Positions 34,797 through 44,359 of a stretch of DNA of 64,000 nucleotides are shown one piece after another. The notes under the pieces were generated by a model. The model saw only the letters and a list, made by a program, of their open reading frames with translations, ran no database searches and was not told the origin of the DNA. Both the position numbers and the translations under genes were made by a program. The DNA lies in assembly GCF_000473365.1 (NCBI RefSeq), contig NZ_KI421517.1:1980745-2044744 (forward strand). Reading direction: 5' to 3'. Source of the stretch: Adhaeribacter aquaticus DSM 16391. Lineage in GTDB: Bacteria > Bacteroidota > Bacteroidia > Cytophagales > Hymenobacteraceae. Within the stretch, counting starts at the first letter, position 1; every line of letters starts with the position of its first letter.

Positions 34797-35531
34797 ATGT
34801 TGTCACTAACTACAGCTATAGATTATGTAAAAGGAGGCTCACACTCAAAAAGGATAAGTAAAGAATATATTCTTGTAGCTTCTTTAACTTTAAACTTTCT
34901 TTTAATAGGTTTTGGTGTTTATAAAATTTGGCACAACCGGTATTTAACCATTAAAAGCGCCAGCCTACAGGTAACCCGGCACCAATATCGGACCAATATC
35001 TTTAATGCTCTTCCGGTAACTCCTCATCAAATAATCTTCTTAGGAGATAGCCACACAGAATGGTTTGAATTAGCTGAAATTTTAGGCAATGCTGCCATCA
35101 AGAATAGAGGCATTGGTAATGACAGAACTTCGGATGTACTAACCCGGCTAAACACTATTATTGAATCTAAACCTACAAAATTGTTTATTCAAATAGGAAT
35201 TAATGATATTATTACGGGGGTACCGCAGCAGAAAACTATCGCTAATCTAGAAAGTATCTTTAGTACGATTAGAAAAAGTTCTCCCTCAACAACTATGTAT
35301 CTGCAAAGCATTTTACCAACCGGCCCGGAAAGAAATTATCAGGAACAGATAACACAATTGAATCAGGTATATAAAAATCTGTCAAAAAAATATTCTCTCA
35401 CCTTTGTTAACCTGTATCCTAGTTTCAGTAATAAAAATGGGTTAAAAAAAGAATTTGACTCAGGCGATCATATCCACTTAAACGGAGCCGGATATTTGAA
35501 ATGGGGAGAAATCATTCGGCCCTATTTATAA
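34797..35531 (+). CDS. SGNH/GDSL-family hydrolase, membrane-anchored
   Basis: A 244-residue protein. One membrane helix (about residues 24-42, ILVASLTLNFLLIGFGVY) anchors it with the rest outside. SGNH blocks: block I FLGDSHTEW (Ser85), block II Gly in NRGIGNDRTSD, block III Asn in QIGINDI, and block V DSGDHIHLN with the catalytic Asp/His near the end. The family includes lipases, acyl-esterases and glycan deacetylases; the 'PAF-acetylhydrolase-like' layout points to an O-acyl esterase of extracytoplasmic substrate. It follows the DUF1592 cluster on the same strand but after 137 bp, so its membership is uncertain. A terminator lies at 35679. Confidence 0.88.
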   Translation: MLSLTTAIDYVKGGSHSKRISKEYILVASLTLNFLLIGFGVYKIWHNRYLTIKSASLQVTRHQYRTNIFNALPVTPHQIIFLGDSHTEWFELAEILGNAAIKNRGIGNDRTSDVLTRLNTIIESKPTKLFIQIGINDIITGVPQQKTIANLESIFSTIRKSSPSTTMYLQSILPTGPERNYQEQITQLNQVYKNLSKKYSLTFVNLYPSFSNKNGLKKEFDSGDHIHLNGAGYLKWGEIIRPYL

Positions 35532-35678
35532 GATGCATAAACTGCAGGAAATCTATTTTGAGGGTTTCCAGGTGAAATAACCTTTTAAAATTAATTCTTC
35601 AGGCACTAGTAGCTTAATTTGTTGTAGCAATACCTATTTGAGAAAATTCCAATCACCAGATTTTCAGGCTGAGTTAAT

Positions 35679-35719
35679 AAAAAAGATCCCTACCTCATTA
35701 AGAAGAAGGGATCTTTTTT
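35679..35719. terminator. Bidirectional terminator between the SGNH hydrolase and the RND operon
   Basis: AAAAAAGATCCCT (35679-35691) pairs with AGGGATCTTTTTT (35707-35719), serving two convergent transcripts. Confidence 0.85.
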
Positions 35720-35737
35720 TATTTTTAATTAAGATTT

Positions 35738-38700
35738 TTAATGGGCAAAACCTTCGCCATCATGGTCGTAGTCTACAGCTGGGTAAACATTGCGTAACTC
35801 TTCCAACTTTTTCTTGCCATAAGCAAAGCGGGTAATTACAATAAATAATACCGGCACCGCAAACAAGGCCAGGAAAGTAGCCGACAACATTCCTCCTACC
35901 ACGGTCCAGCCAATGGTTTGGCGGGCAACGGCACCTGCTCCGGAAGAGAATGCTAAAGGCAATACCCCTAAAATAAAGGCTAGCGAGGTCATAATAATTG
36001 GCCGCAAACGCAACTTAACTGCATCAAGAGTGGCCTCTAATAATTCTACGCCATGGTCTACCCGTTCTTTGGCAAATTCTACAATCAGGATAGCGTTTTT
36101 AGCAGCCAAACCAATAAGGGTTATCAAACCAATCTGGGCGTACACGTTGTTGGATAACTTAGGCAAAAATATTAAGGCAACAATTGCTCCGAAAGCTCCT
36201 AATGGAACCGCCAGTAAAACCGAGAAAGGTACAGACCAACTTTCGTAAAGAGCTGCCAACAGTAAAAATACCAGCACAATAGATAAAGCAAAAATATAAA
36301 CGGTGCTGTTTCCCGAAGCTATTTCTTCCCGGCTTAGGCCTGAAAATTCATAACCGTAGCCGGCTGGCAATACTTCAGCAGCTACTTCCTCCAAAGCCTG
36401 AATAGCCTGTCCGCTACTATACCCGGGTGCGGCATTGCCATTTATTTCCGTAGACCTAAATAAATTGTAATGCGATACCACCGGCGCGCTTTCCGTTACT
36501 TTATAAGTAACCAAAGCACTTAATGGTACGGAAGCTCCTTCCCTGTTTCTTACATAATATTGCTTTAGGTCTTCAATATCATCCCGGTAAGAGGTATCGG
36601 CTTGGGCTACTACCCGGAAGTTACGCCCGTACATGGTAAAGTCATTTACATATTGGCTACCCATATACGTAGACATGGTAGAGAAAACGTCGTTTAGGTT
36701 AATCCCTAATTTTTTAACTTTTTCGCGGTCTACCTGCAACTGAAAACCTGGCGTACGAGCAGTAAAGAAAGAGAACGCACCGGTAATTTCGGGCCTTTTC
36801 CGGACCTCAGCCAAAAAGGTATTAACTACTCCTTCAAAAGCTTTAATATCATCCGTACTTTCGCGCTGTTGCAACATAAAGCTAAAACCACCAGTTTGAC
36901 CTAAACCCGGAATAGCAGGGGGCGGTACTACCACAATGTTCGCATCTTTAATAGTAGCAAACTTCTGTTGTAAGGTAGCAATTATACCAAACAACTGGGT
37001 GGATTCATCTTTACGCTCATCCCAAGGCTTTAACTGCACAAACAAAGTTCCGCTGTTGGACTTGATTGAAAAGTTTAGGACATTAAGTCCGGCAATACCC
37101 GAGTAGTTATTTACTCCAGGAGTAGTGCGTAATATCTCTGAAATTTGTTTAAGGATTTCCTGCGTACGGGTACTGGAAGCCGCTTGGGGCAATTCAAAAG
37201 TTACAAATAAACGGCCTTCGTCTTCAGTAGGAATAAACCCGGTTGGCTTGGCCCGGAATAATCCAACGGTTCCGGCATAAATACAAACCAATAATATAAG
37301 TACCAACGGCGCTGCCTTAATGCTACGGCGCACACCACCAGAATAGGAATTGGTAACCCGGGCAAACCAGCCATTGAACTTATAAAAGAATTTATTTATA
37401 CCTCTAGAGTTCTGGTCTAACTGCATTGGTCGCAGCATTAAAGAACAAAGAGCCGGAGTTAAAGTTAAAGCCACGAAAGCCGAAATCATTACGGAAATAG
37501 CAATAGTAATAGCAAACTGCTGGTATAACCGCCCCACAATTCCGGGCACAAAACCTACCGGAATAAAAACTGCTCCGAGAATTAAAGCAATAGCAATAAC
37601 AGGACCTGTAATATCCTTCATAGCTTTACGGGTGGCATCTTTAGCCGAAAGCCGCTCATGGTCAATGTAATGCTGCACGGCTTCTACCACCACAATGGCA
37701 TCATCTACCACAATACCAATAGCTAATACAAACCCAAATAATGTAAGGGTATTAATGGTAAAGCCTAATGGAATAAAGAATATAAAAGTACCTACAATAG
37801 AAACCGGAATGGCCAGAATTGGAATTAAGGTAGCCCGCCAGTTTTGCAGGAATAAATATACTACCAGAATTACCAATAATAAGGCTTCTACCAGCGTATG
37901 CATTACTTCTTCAATGGAAACCTGAACTACGGATACCGATTCAAAGGAAACTTTGTAATCCATATCGGCCGGGAAAGTTTTCTTTAAACGCTCCAGGGCT
38001 TCATAAACGCCATCGGCGGTAGCCAGGGCATTACTTCCCGGCGATTGATAAACCAACAGGAAAGTAGCAGGCATTCCGTTCACAAAAGCTTGCCGCGTAT
38101 ATCCAAAGCTGCCTAACTCTAAACGCGCCACATCTTTTAAATAAACAAGTGCCCCATCTTCTGGTCGGGTACGCACTATAATATTTTCAAATTCTTCCTG
38201 TCCGGTAAGTTTACCATTTACGGTAAGCGGGTATTCAAAAGCCTGAGAGGAATATTGTGGCGCTCCCCCAACTGAACCAGCTGCAACCTGTACGTTTTGC
38301 TCCCTTAATGCCGCGGTCACCTCAGCCGGTGTAATTCCCATTTGAGAAAGCTTATCCGGTTTTAACCAGATTCGCATACTAAATTCCTCACCCACGGTAT
38401 TTATATCGCCTACACCGGGTACCCGCAAAACAGCATCACGAATATAAATGTTGGTATAGTTATCCAAAAACTTAATATCGTGGGTTCCTTTCGGCGAAAA
38501 GAAAGTTACCACCATCATGATAGTGGGGTTTCTTTTCCGGACTGTTAATCCAAGACGTCTTACCTCTTCCGGTAATCTTGGTTCCGCAATACTTACCCGG
38601 TTCTGTACATCTAGGGTGGCAATATCTACATTGGTGCCAACCTCAAAGTTTACGTTCATGGACATTTGTCCGGTGCTGGTACTGTTAGATGACAGGTAAG

Positions 38701-38929
38701 TCATGCCGGGCGTACCGTTAATTTGGGTTTCTACGGGAGTAGCGACTGTTTGCTCTACCGTTTGGGCATCGGCACCGGTATAATTACCCTGAATAGAAAC
38801 TACCGGAGGCGTAATATTCGGGTATTGGCTAACCGGAAGATTCAATATGGATAAGGCTCCCACCAGTAAAATAACCAGGGAAATTACTATGGCAGTAACC
38901 GGCCTTCTTATAAATACTTCTGATATCAT
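35738..38929 (-). CDS. RND efflux transporter permease (HAE-1/AcrB family)
   Basis: A 1063-residue inner-membrane proton-driven drug pump. It starts MISEVFIRRPVTAIVISL, a hallmark of the family, has the proton-relay Asp pair in GIVVDDAIVVVEAV in TM4, periplasmic porter and docking loops twice, and the second half repeats with LIGLAAKNAILIVEFA. Full length and 12-TM layout are normal. It works as a trimer with the adaptor and TolC-like channel encoded just upstream, exporting amphiphilic compounds. Last gene of the TetR-TolC-adaptor-RND unit; 116 bp after the adaptor and closed by the terminator at 35679. Substrates cannot be told from sequence. Confidence 0.96.
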   Translation of the reverse strand: MISEVFIRRPVTAIVISLVILLVGALSILNLPVSQYPNITPPVVSIQGNYTGADAQTVEQTVATPVETQINGTPGMTYLSSNSTSTGQMSMNVNFEVGTNVDIATLDVQNRVSIAEPRLPEEVRRLGLTVRKRNPTIMMVVTFFSPKGTHDIKFLDNYTNIYIRDAVLRVPGVGDINTVGEEFSMRIWLKPDKLSQMGITPAEVTAALREQNVQVAAGSVGGAPQYSSQAFEYPLTVNGKLTGQEEFENIIVRTRPEDGALVYLKDVARLELGSFGYTRQAFVNGMPATFLLVYQSPGSNALATADGVYEALERLKKTFPADMDYKVSFESVSVVQVSIEEVMHTLVEALLLVILVVYLFLQNWRATLIPILAIPVSIVGTFIFFIPLGFTINTLTLFGFVLAIGIVVDDAIVVVEAVQHYIDHERLSAKDATRKAMKDITGPVIAIALILGAVFIPVGFVPGIVGRLYQQFAITIAISVMISAFVALTLTPALCSLMLRPMQLDQNSRGINKFFYKFNGWFARVTNSYSGGVRRSIKAAPLVLILLVCIYAGTVGLFRAKPTGFIPTEDEGRLFVTFELPQAASSTRTQEILKQISEILRTTPGVNNYSGIAGLNVLNFSIKSNSGTLFVQLKPWDERKDESTQLFGIIATLQQKFATIKDANIVVVPPPAIPGLGQTGGFSFMLQQRESTDDIKAFEGVVNTFLAEVRKRPEITGAFSFFTARTPGFQLQVDREKVKKLGINLNDVFSTMSTYMGSQYVNDFTMYGRNFRVVAQADTSYRDDIEDLKQYYVRNREGASVPLSALVTYKVTESAPVVSHYNLFRSTEINGNAAPGYSSGQAIQALEEVAAEVLPAGYGYEFSGLSREEIASGNSTVYIFALSIVLVFLLLAALYESWSVPFSVLLAVPLGAFGAIVALIFLPKLSNNVYAQIGLITLIGLAAKNAILIVEFAKERVDHGVELLEATLDAVKLRLRPIIMTSLAFILGVLPLAFSSGAGAVARQTIGWTVVGGMLSATFLALFAVPVLFIVITRFAYGKKKLEELRNVYPAVDYDHDGEGFAH

Positions 38930-39045
38930 GTTTATTATTTTACCCCACGCTTAGTTATACTAAACCTGGTTTTTATTTACAATCTAATTCCGGCAAAGAG
39001 ATAAGCGGACTTAGACTCTTTGCCTTATTAATATTTTTAATTAAA

Positions 39046-40206
39046 TTATTTGCTGGAAGCTGCAGCTGGCGGTGCCGGTGTACCCAAGGTTACTTTAGCG
39101 CCTGGTCTAAGCTTTTGAGTACCTTCCACCACAATCTTATCCCCTGCCTTCAATCCTTCCCGAACTATAATTTTATCGGCTATTTTAGATCCCAGACGTA
39201 CCCGGTTCTGAATAACGGAATCGCCTTGAATAACATAAGTATAAAACTCACCCATTTGCTCAGTAACGGCTTTGTATGGAATAACTAATTGCTGACCAAT
39301 ATCCTCGTTACGCACCTGTAATACGGTAGTCATACCAGGTATCAAAGCCCGGTTGGGGTTCGGGAAACTTACCCGTACGGTAATGGTTCCGGTTTGCGGA
39401 TTGATAGCCCGATCAATAGCTGAAAGTTTACCGGTATGCGGGTAAATGCTGCCGTCTGAAAATTGTAAAGTAAAAGTAGAATCGCTACCAGAGCGGTTTT
39501 GTAACCGGGTGAAGCGCGGCACTTCTGTGTCATTAATAACAATATCCACAGCAATCGGATTATCAGCAGAAATACTATTGATAAGCGTTTGCCCTGGAGT
39601 AACCTGCGACCCTACTTTAACCTGAGCAATACCAATACGACCGCTCATAGGAGCTGTTATAACAGAATAGCGTAAGTTGGTTGAGGCTCCGGAAACGCCG
39701 GCCTGAGCGGCAGAAACCTGTGCCTGAGCCGTACCCAATTCTGCCCGGGCATAATCAACGCGCTGGCGGGCAATCGCATCCTGCTTAGCTAAATTTTCAT
39801 ACCGCTCCGCATCCTGCCGGGCCCGCTCCAAGTTAGCTTTGGCACTTCTTAAATTAGCTAACGCCTGGTTATATGTAGCCTGGTATTGGGTACGATCTAT
39901 TTCATACAGGCGCTGCCCTTTAGTTACCATTTGACCATCCTTTACATAAATATTGGTTATGTAACCACCTACTTGCGGGCGCAACTCTACGGCATTCAAA
40001 GGCACTACCGTACCCGGATACGTATCTGTTCCGACTACATGCTCTTCCGAAACAGCATAAGCATTAACCGGAACCGGAGCATTAAGGGGGTTTTGCCCCT
40101 GCGGGTTTTGTGATTTATTGCAAGCACCCATTATAAAAGAGCCCGAAAGCAGGAGTAGCATTGCAGAAATATTTCTTTTCATTCGACTATATAATTGAGG
40201 TTGCAT
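39046..40206 (-). CDS. RND periplasmic adaptor (membrane fusion protein), lipoprotein
   Basis: A 386-residue protein of the AcrA type. Lipobox IMGAC anchors it in the inner membrane. The lipoyl half-motifs (YPGTVVPLNAVELRPQVGGY and PMSGRIGIAQVKVGSQVTPG) flank an alpha-hairpin coiled coil (ALANLRSAKANLERARQDAE), followed by the beta-barrel and the membrane-proximal domain, and a Pro/Ala-rich tail. The ATG at 40204-40206 shares a base with the TolC gene's TAA (TAATG), supporting translational coupling; a start at 40182 (MKRNISAML) would give a more typical lipoprotein N-terminus. It joins the RND pump to the outer-membrane channel. Confidence 0.94.
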   Translation of the reverse strand: MQPQLYSRMKRNISAMLLLLSGSFIMGACNKSQNPQGQNPLNAPVPVNAYAVSEEHVVGTDTYPGTVVPLNAVELRPQVGGYITNIYVKDGQMVTKGQRLYEIDRTQYQATYNQALANLRSAKANLERARQDAERYENLAKQDAIARQRVDYARAELGTAQAQVSAAQAGVSGASTNLRYSVITAPMSGRIGIAQVKVGSQVTPGQTLINSISADNPIAVDIVINDTEVPRFTRLQNRSGSDSTFTLQFSDGSIYPHTGKLSAIDRAINPQTGTITVRVSFPNPNRALIPGMTTVLQVRNEDIGQQLVIPYKAVTEQMGEFYTYVIQGDSVIQNRVRLGSKIADKIIVREGLKAGDKIVVEGTQKLRPGAKVTLGTPAPPAAASSK

Positions 40207-41552
40207 TAGTAGTTCACATTAACAATTCCTTGTGCTCTTTGTAAATCCAGCTTGCTTGCCAAAACCTGGTAAAGGGCATTAAAATAGTTTAATTGGGTAG
40301 TTCTTAAATCCGTTTCGGCTGTAATTAGCTCCAGGTAAGTTTTGATACCTTCGTCGTACTGGAGTTTAATAATGCGGTAAACATCCTCGGCCAGGACAAC
40401 ATTATTTTTAGTTGTATTCCACTCGTTCAGGTCACTTTTATAGTTTGCCAACGCCTGATCGTACTCGGTGCTAATCCGGCTTTTGGTATTAGATAAATCC
40501 AGATCCAGGCGTTGATCGAGTAACTGGGCCCGGCGCAGGTTTTGAATACGACGGGTGCCCTGGAATATAGGTAATGCCACACTTAAACCTGCCAGTGAGT
40601 TAGGATAGGTCTGGGTAAATAACCGGGCAAATTCATTATTCTGGTACACCACATTATAATTGGCAAATGCCGAAACTGTAGGCAAAAATCCCCACCGGAA
40701 ATAATTTATGTTTAAACCCTGAATCTGCTTTTGTGTTTGTAGTTGCTGCAACTCCACCCGGTTGCCAAAACTTACACCTTGGGTAGTATCAATTAAGGTA
40801 TTTTGCTCCATTTGTACCCGGTCAAAAACCAGTTGCAGCGGATTTTCTGGTTGCAAACCTATTAACTCTTTTAAATAGGTGTGCTTGAAATGGATTGCTT
40901 CCTGAGCGCGCTTACGGTCGCTGCGGGTGTTGCCTAAAGAAATACTGGCCCTTTGGTAATCTGTTTTATCTACCAATCCTTGTTGGTATTGGGCATAAGC
41001 ATCTTTTAATTGTTTTTCCTGCCGGATTATAGCTTCATCCAGAATACGAAGCTGCTCCTGCGTTAACAGAATATCGTAAAAAGCCTTACTAACCGTAACA
41101 ACTGTGTTTATTTTCACATTCAACGTATTCTGGTCGTTCCGGACCCGGACAAACCTGGCTGCTCGCGAAGCTAATAAAACATCGTTGTTATAAATAGTTT
41201 GGTTGGCCTGTAACAACAGGTTAGAAGTATTGGCTACACCAATGGTTCTGGGCGTAGGTACGCCTGCATCATTTGGGAAAAGTGTAATTGGCATTCTTAA
41301 GTAATGCTGCAGGTTATACTGAGCCGATATTTGTGGTAACCAACCGGCCAAATTAGCCCGTATTTCCCGTTCGCCTATTTCCTCATCTAACTGCGCCTGC
41401 CGAACTGCCGGTTTGTTTTTCAGTGCAAAGGTTATGCATTGTTCCAGCGTAAGCCCATCTGCCGTACTTTCAGGTTTACTTTGCCCCCGGGACATAAGCG
41501 GGCCCAAGCAAGCTCCTAACAGTAGAAATATTAAAAATGGTATGCGTTTCAT
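40206..41552 (-). CDS. TolC-family outer-membrane efflux channel
   Basis: The start at 41552 (MKRIPFLIFLLLGACLGPLM) gives a normal signal peptide; a longer frame to 41624 would put 24 extra residues before it. About 448 residues with the TolC inner repeat: LTLEQCITFALKNKPAVRQA at the mature N-terminus, long helices with Gln/Ala/Arg heptads, and the second repeat ending TYLELITAETDLRTTQLNYF. It forms a trimeric outer-membrane and periplasmic tunnel for the adjacent adaptor and pump. Overlaps the adaptor start by one base. A Cys in the signal region (LLGAC) could make it a lipoprotein, as is common for this family. Confidence 0.93.
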   Translation of the reverse strand: MKRIPFLIFLLLGACLGPLMSRGQSKPESTADGLTLEQCITFALKNKPAVRQAQLDEEIGEREIRANLAGWLPQISAQYNLQHYLRMPITLFPNDAGVPTPRTIGVANTSNLLLQANQTIYNNDVLLASRAARFVRVRNDQNTLNVKINTVVTVSKAFYDILLTQEQLRILDEAIIRQEKQLKDAYAQYQQGLVDKTDYQRASISLGNTRSDRKRAQEAIHFKHTYLKELIGLQPENPLQLVFDRVQMEQNTLIDTTQGVSFGNRVELQQLQTQKQIQGLNINYFRWGFLPTVSAFANYNVVYQNNEFARLFTQTYPNSLAGLSVALPIFQGTRRIQNLRRAQLLDQRLDLDLSNTKSRISTEYDQALANYKSDLNEWNTTKNNVVLAEDVYRIIKLQYDEGIKTYLELITAETDLRTTQLNYFNALYQVLASKLDLQRAQGIVNVNY

Positions 41553-41627
41553 ATAATTGCCACAGAATTTAAAATAAATTTTATCCTTCGTTAAATAGCT
41601 TAACCTGCTTTTGGCAGCCCTCATAAA

Positions 41628-42203
41628 TTAAGAACTGATTTTAATACCATCCCAAATTACCTCAGCTACCTGCCTTAGTTCATTGGTGGTAAGTTCAATT
41701 TTTCGGCACAAATGAATTTTAGCGGTTGTTACAATACTGCCATGAATGAGCGGGCCCAATAAATAACCATCAATTGGTTTTAGAATACCTGTTTCAATCC
41801 CGGAAATTACAAAGTCTTTAAATTCATTTTGGAAGCGCTCTGTTTCATTCACCGGGTCGCGGGTACCATAGGGAGAATTAACAAACTGTTCAATAAAAAA
41901 AAGGGCTTTAGGATGCTGAATATAAAAGTTACAATAGCTTATCCAGAAGTTCAGAAACCGCTCTTTAAACTCCATTTGTTCATTATCGGCTGTAAGCAGG
42001 GCGGCCATTCTTTGATTTAGGATATAACCATATAATTCCATAATAAGGGCATCCTTGCTCTCAAAATAATGGTATATAGTACCTGCTGCAACACCCGCAT
42101 TTTTAGCTATCTGGCTCATGGGTGTACCATGGAAGCCATTGACCTTTACAAGCTCCAGCGTGCTTTCAAAAATTGCTTTTTTCTTCTCTGTTAAATTATC
42201 CAT
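41628..42203 (-). CDS. TetR/AcrR-family repressor of the efflux operon
   Basis: The start at 42203 (MDNLTEKKKAIFESTLELV) is preferred to 42254, since the longer frame would run through the operator. About 191 residues: an N-terminal helix-turn-helix (PMSQIAKNAGVAAGTIYHYF) and a ligand-binding helical bundle at the C-terminus with several Phe, Tyr and Trp. It leads the TolC-adaptor-RND genes (75-bp gap to tolC) and very likely represses them, being released by a pump substrate. A 28-bp near-perfect inverted repeat ten bases upstream of its start is the evident operator, so it also controls itself. Confidence 0.92.
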   Translation of the reverse strand: MDNLTEKKKAIFESTLELVKVNGFHGTPMSQIAKNAGVAAGTIYHYFESKDALIMELYGYILNQRMAALLTADNEQMEFKERFLNFWISYCNFYIQHPKALFFIEQFVNSPYGTRDPVNETERFQNEFKDFVISGIETGILKPIDGYLLGPLIHGSIVTTAKIHLCRKIELTTNELRQVAEVIWDGIKISS

Positions 42204-42212
42204 TCTCCCTCT

Positions 42213-42240
42213 CAAACCAATTGAACGTTCATTCGGTTTG
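42213..42240 (-). promoter_or_regulatory. TetR-type operator
   Basis: CAAACCAATTGAAC/GTTCATTCGGTTTG: two 14-bp halves that match at 12 positions around a TGAACGTTCA core. It lies 10 bp upstream of the repressor ATG, directly beside TTACTTTG (42248-42241), which is one base off the -7 consensus, so bound repressor would block the promoter. Confidence 0.8.
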
Positions 42241-42638
42241 CAAAGTAAATACACTTTTTATTAATAAGCCATCTTTTTACCTTAAAAATTTTAAAGAATA
42301 GGTAATGCTATTAAATAACTGATAATAAAATGATCAAAACAAAATAATTAGTACGGAAACGAAAGAATTAATACAGCTATAAGGCCTTCAGCTAAATTTT
42401 CCATTTTTAATTAGGTTTAAAAAAATTACTATTAACCTTACTTTTTACAAATATTTTTAGTATATTCGATTAAAAATATATTTCCTGTTAACAGCTTTTC
42501 TCTCCGTTAAGCTTTGGTCTACCCAGCAGGTAAACCAGACTTGCCAATAGAAGCAAACTAGTAAAAACTTTACTACCTGCTTTCTTTTTATTTATCTCTT
42601 ACAAACTCAAAGGTTTCACCTCTTTAAACGCTAGAGTT
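42241..42638. other. Divergent intergenic region between the efflux operon and cytochrome c
   Basis: About 400 bp with no gene. It contains the efflux promoter at its left end; the promoter of the cytochrome gene is not obvious. Confidence 0.4.
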
Positions 42639-43271
42639 ATGAAAAATCCCGCCTTCCATTTTACTCTCTGTTCGGTTTTAGTACTTTGTTCTTTCTTATC
42701 TTTTAAATTAAACCCAAATACCAAAGCAACTGAACCAGAACAACCCAACTCCCCTAAAGCCTTAAGCCAACAACAATTATTAGACAGAGGCAAATATTTA
42801 GTAACCGCCGTTGGCTGTAATGACTGTCATTCACCTAAAGTAATGGGTCCAAGAGGCCCTGAATTAGATGCTACCAGGTTATTATCCGGCCATCCTGCGA
42901 ACTTGCCCCTTCCAGCTATCCCAAAAGAAGCAACCAAGGATTGGCTTCTATTTAATCAAAACTTAACGGCCTTTGTTGGACCTTGGGGAGTGTCGTATGC
43001 CGCAAACATTACTTCTGACCCAACTGGCATTGGAACCTGGACAGAAGAACAGTTTTTTACTGCCATCCGAAAAGGAAAATATAAAGGATTGGAAAATAAC
43101 CGACCTATTTTGCCTCCTATGCCCTGGGAGCAGTTTGCCACCTTTACTGATGATGATTTAAGAGCTATTTTTACGTTCCTGAAATCTACTAAACCCGTTA
43201 AGAATGTAGTACCGGCTGCTATTCCCCCGGATATGGTTTCAAAACAGTCGGTTCCTACCAACACCCGATAA
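42639..43271 (+). CDS. Exported c-type cytochrome
   Basis: A 210-residue protein with an N-terminal hydrophobic segment (residues 8-23) acting as signal peptide or anchor. RGKYLVTAVGCNDCHSPKV carries the haem c site (Cys60, Cys63, His64), and the distal Met is probably in PPMPWEQFATFTDDDLRAI, the usual end of class-I single-haem domains such as those in alcohol/aldehyde dehydrogenase cytochrome subunits. Between them lie GPWGVSYAANITSDPTGIGT and WTEEQFFTAIRKGKY, a pattern shared with diheme dehydrogenase cytochromes. Periplasmic electron carrier, partner unknown; the PQQ-type dehydrogenase at 50.5 kb is a possible donor. Transcribed alone. Confidence 0.88.
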   Translation: MKNPAFHFTLCSVLVLCSFLSFKLNPNTKATEPEQPNSPKALSQQQLLDRGKYLVTAVGCNDCHSPKVMGPRGPELDATRLLSGHPANLPLPAIPKEATKDWLLFNQNLTAFVGPWGVSYAANITSDPTGIGTWTEEQFFTAIRKGKYKGLENNRPILPPMPWEQFATFTDDDLRAIFTFLKSTKPVKNVVPAAIPPDMVSKQSVPTNTR

Positions 43272-43293
43272 AAATTGGGAATATTTTTAAAAC

Positions 43294-43323
43294 AAAAGAG
43301 CCGGTATGATCACCGGCTCTTTT
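43294..43323. terminator. Bidirectional terminator between cytochrome c and cysK
   Basis: AAAAGAGCCGGT (43294-43305) pairs with ACCGGCTCTTTT (43312-43323) around a 6-base loop. Confidence 0.9.
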
Positions 43324-43343
43324 ATATAACTTTCAATAATTTC

Positions 43344-44258
43344 CTAAACAAAGAGGCCTTCAACAGACAGGTAACGTTCGCCGGTATCGTAGCAGAAGGT
43401 AAGTACGCGGGATCCGGCTGGAATTTCAGGGACTTTTTTCGCTACCGCCGCTAAAGAAGCCCCAGACGAAATGCCCATGAAAATACCTTCTTCCCTGGCT
43501 ACCCGGCGGGAAAATTCAAATGCTTCCTGCGGACTTACCTGAATGGTACCCGTTAATAAATTAGTATCCAAAATGGCTGGAATAAATCCGGCTCCTATTC
43601 CCTGAATGGGATGAGGACCCGGTGCCCCGCCACTGATTACCGGTGATAAAGTTGGCTCTACGGCAAAGGTTTTCAAATTCGGGAAGTGCTCTATTAAAAC
43701 CTTCGTTACACCTGTTATATGTCCGCCTGTTCCAACACCGGTAATGTGGTAATCAAAGCCCTCCGGAAAATCTTCTAAAATTTCCTGGGCCGTAGTATTA
43801 ATATGTATTTGGGTATTTGCCTCATTTTCAAATTGCATGGGCATCCAGGCATTGGGATTTTCTTCTAAAATGTGCTGAGCCCGTTCTATAGCCCCCCGCA
43901 TCCCCCTTTCCCGGGGTGTGAGTTCAATTTTGGCACCGTAAACAGCCATTAAACGCCGGCGCTCTAAACTCATAGATTCCGGCATAACTAAAACCAACTG
44001 GTAACCTTTTACCGCCGCTACCATGGCTAAACCAACTCCGGTATTGCCCGAAGTAGGCTCCACAATGATACTGTCTTTTTGTAACAGCCCTTTCTGTTCG
44101 GCATCCTCTATCATAGACAAAGCAATCCGATCCTTGATGCTTCCTCCGGGATTGGCCTTTTCCATTTTAACCCAAACCTCAATATCCTGCGGGAAAAGTT
44201 TATTAATCCGGACTATGGGCGTTTTACCAATAGATTCTAAAATATTATTGTACTTCAT
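43344..44258 (-). CDS. cysK: Cysteine synthase (O-acetylserine sulfhydrylase)
   Basis: A 304-residue PLP enzyme that makes cysteine from O-acetylserine and sulfide in the cytosol. PLP Lys42 is in NPGGSIKDR, the substrate loop is PTSGNTG (68-74), the phosphate loop [10 protein letters not shown], and GISSGAS with [12 protein letters not shown] closes the fold. Length is normal for CysK. It lies 101 bp downstream of serine acetyltransferase on the same strand, giving the two-step pathway from serine in one unit. The Bacteroidetes-type tail '[12 protein letters not shown]' favours CysK over CysM, though the latter cannot be strictly excluded. Confidence 0.95.
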   Translation of the reverse strand: MKYNNILESIGKTPIVRINKLFPQDIEVWVKMEKANPGGSIKDRIALSMIEDAEQKGLLQKDSIIVEPTSGNTGVGLAMVAAVKGYQLVLVMPESMSLERRRLMAVYGAKIELTPRERGMRGAIERAQHILEENPNAWMPMQFENEANTQIHINTTAQEILEDFPEGFDYHITGVGTGGHITGVTKVLIEHFPNLKTFAVEPTLSPVISGGAPGPHPIQGIGAGFIPAILDTNLLTGTIQVSPQEAFEFSRRVAREEGIFMGISSGASLAAVAKKVPEIPAGSRVLTFCYDTGERYLSVEGLFV

Positions 44259-44359
44259 GTTTAATCTTTTACCTATTAGTAATTCGTGGCCTCTTTAACT
44301 TCATCAGATGAGACTTAGCTGATATAATATTAAAACTGGCTAACTACTACGAATACTAA

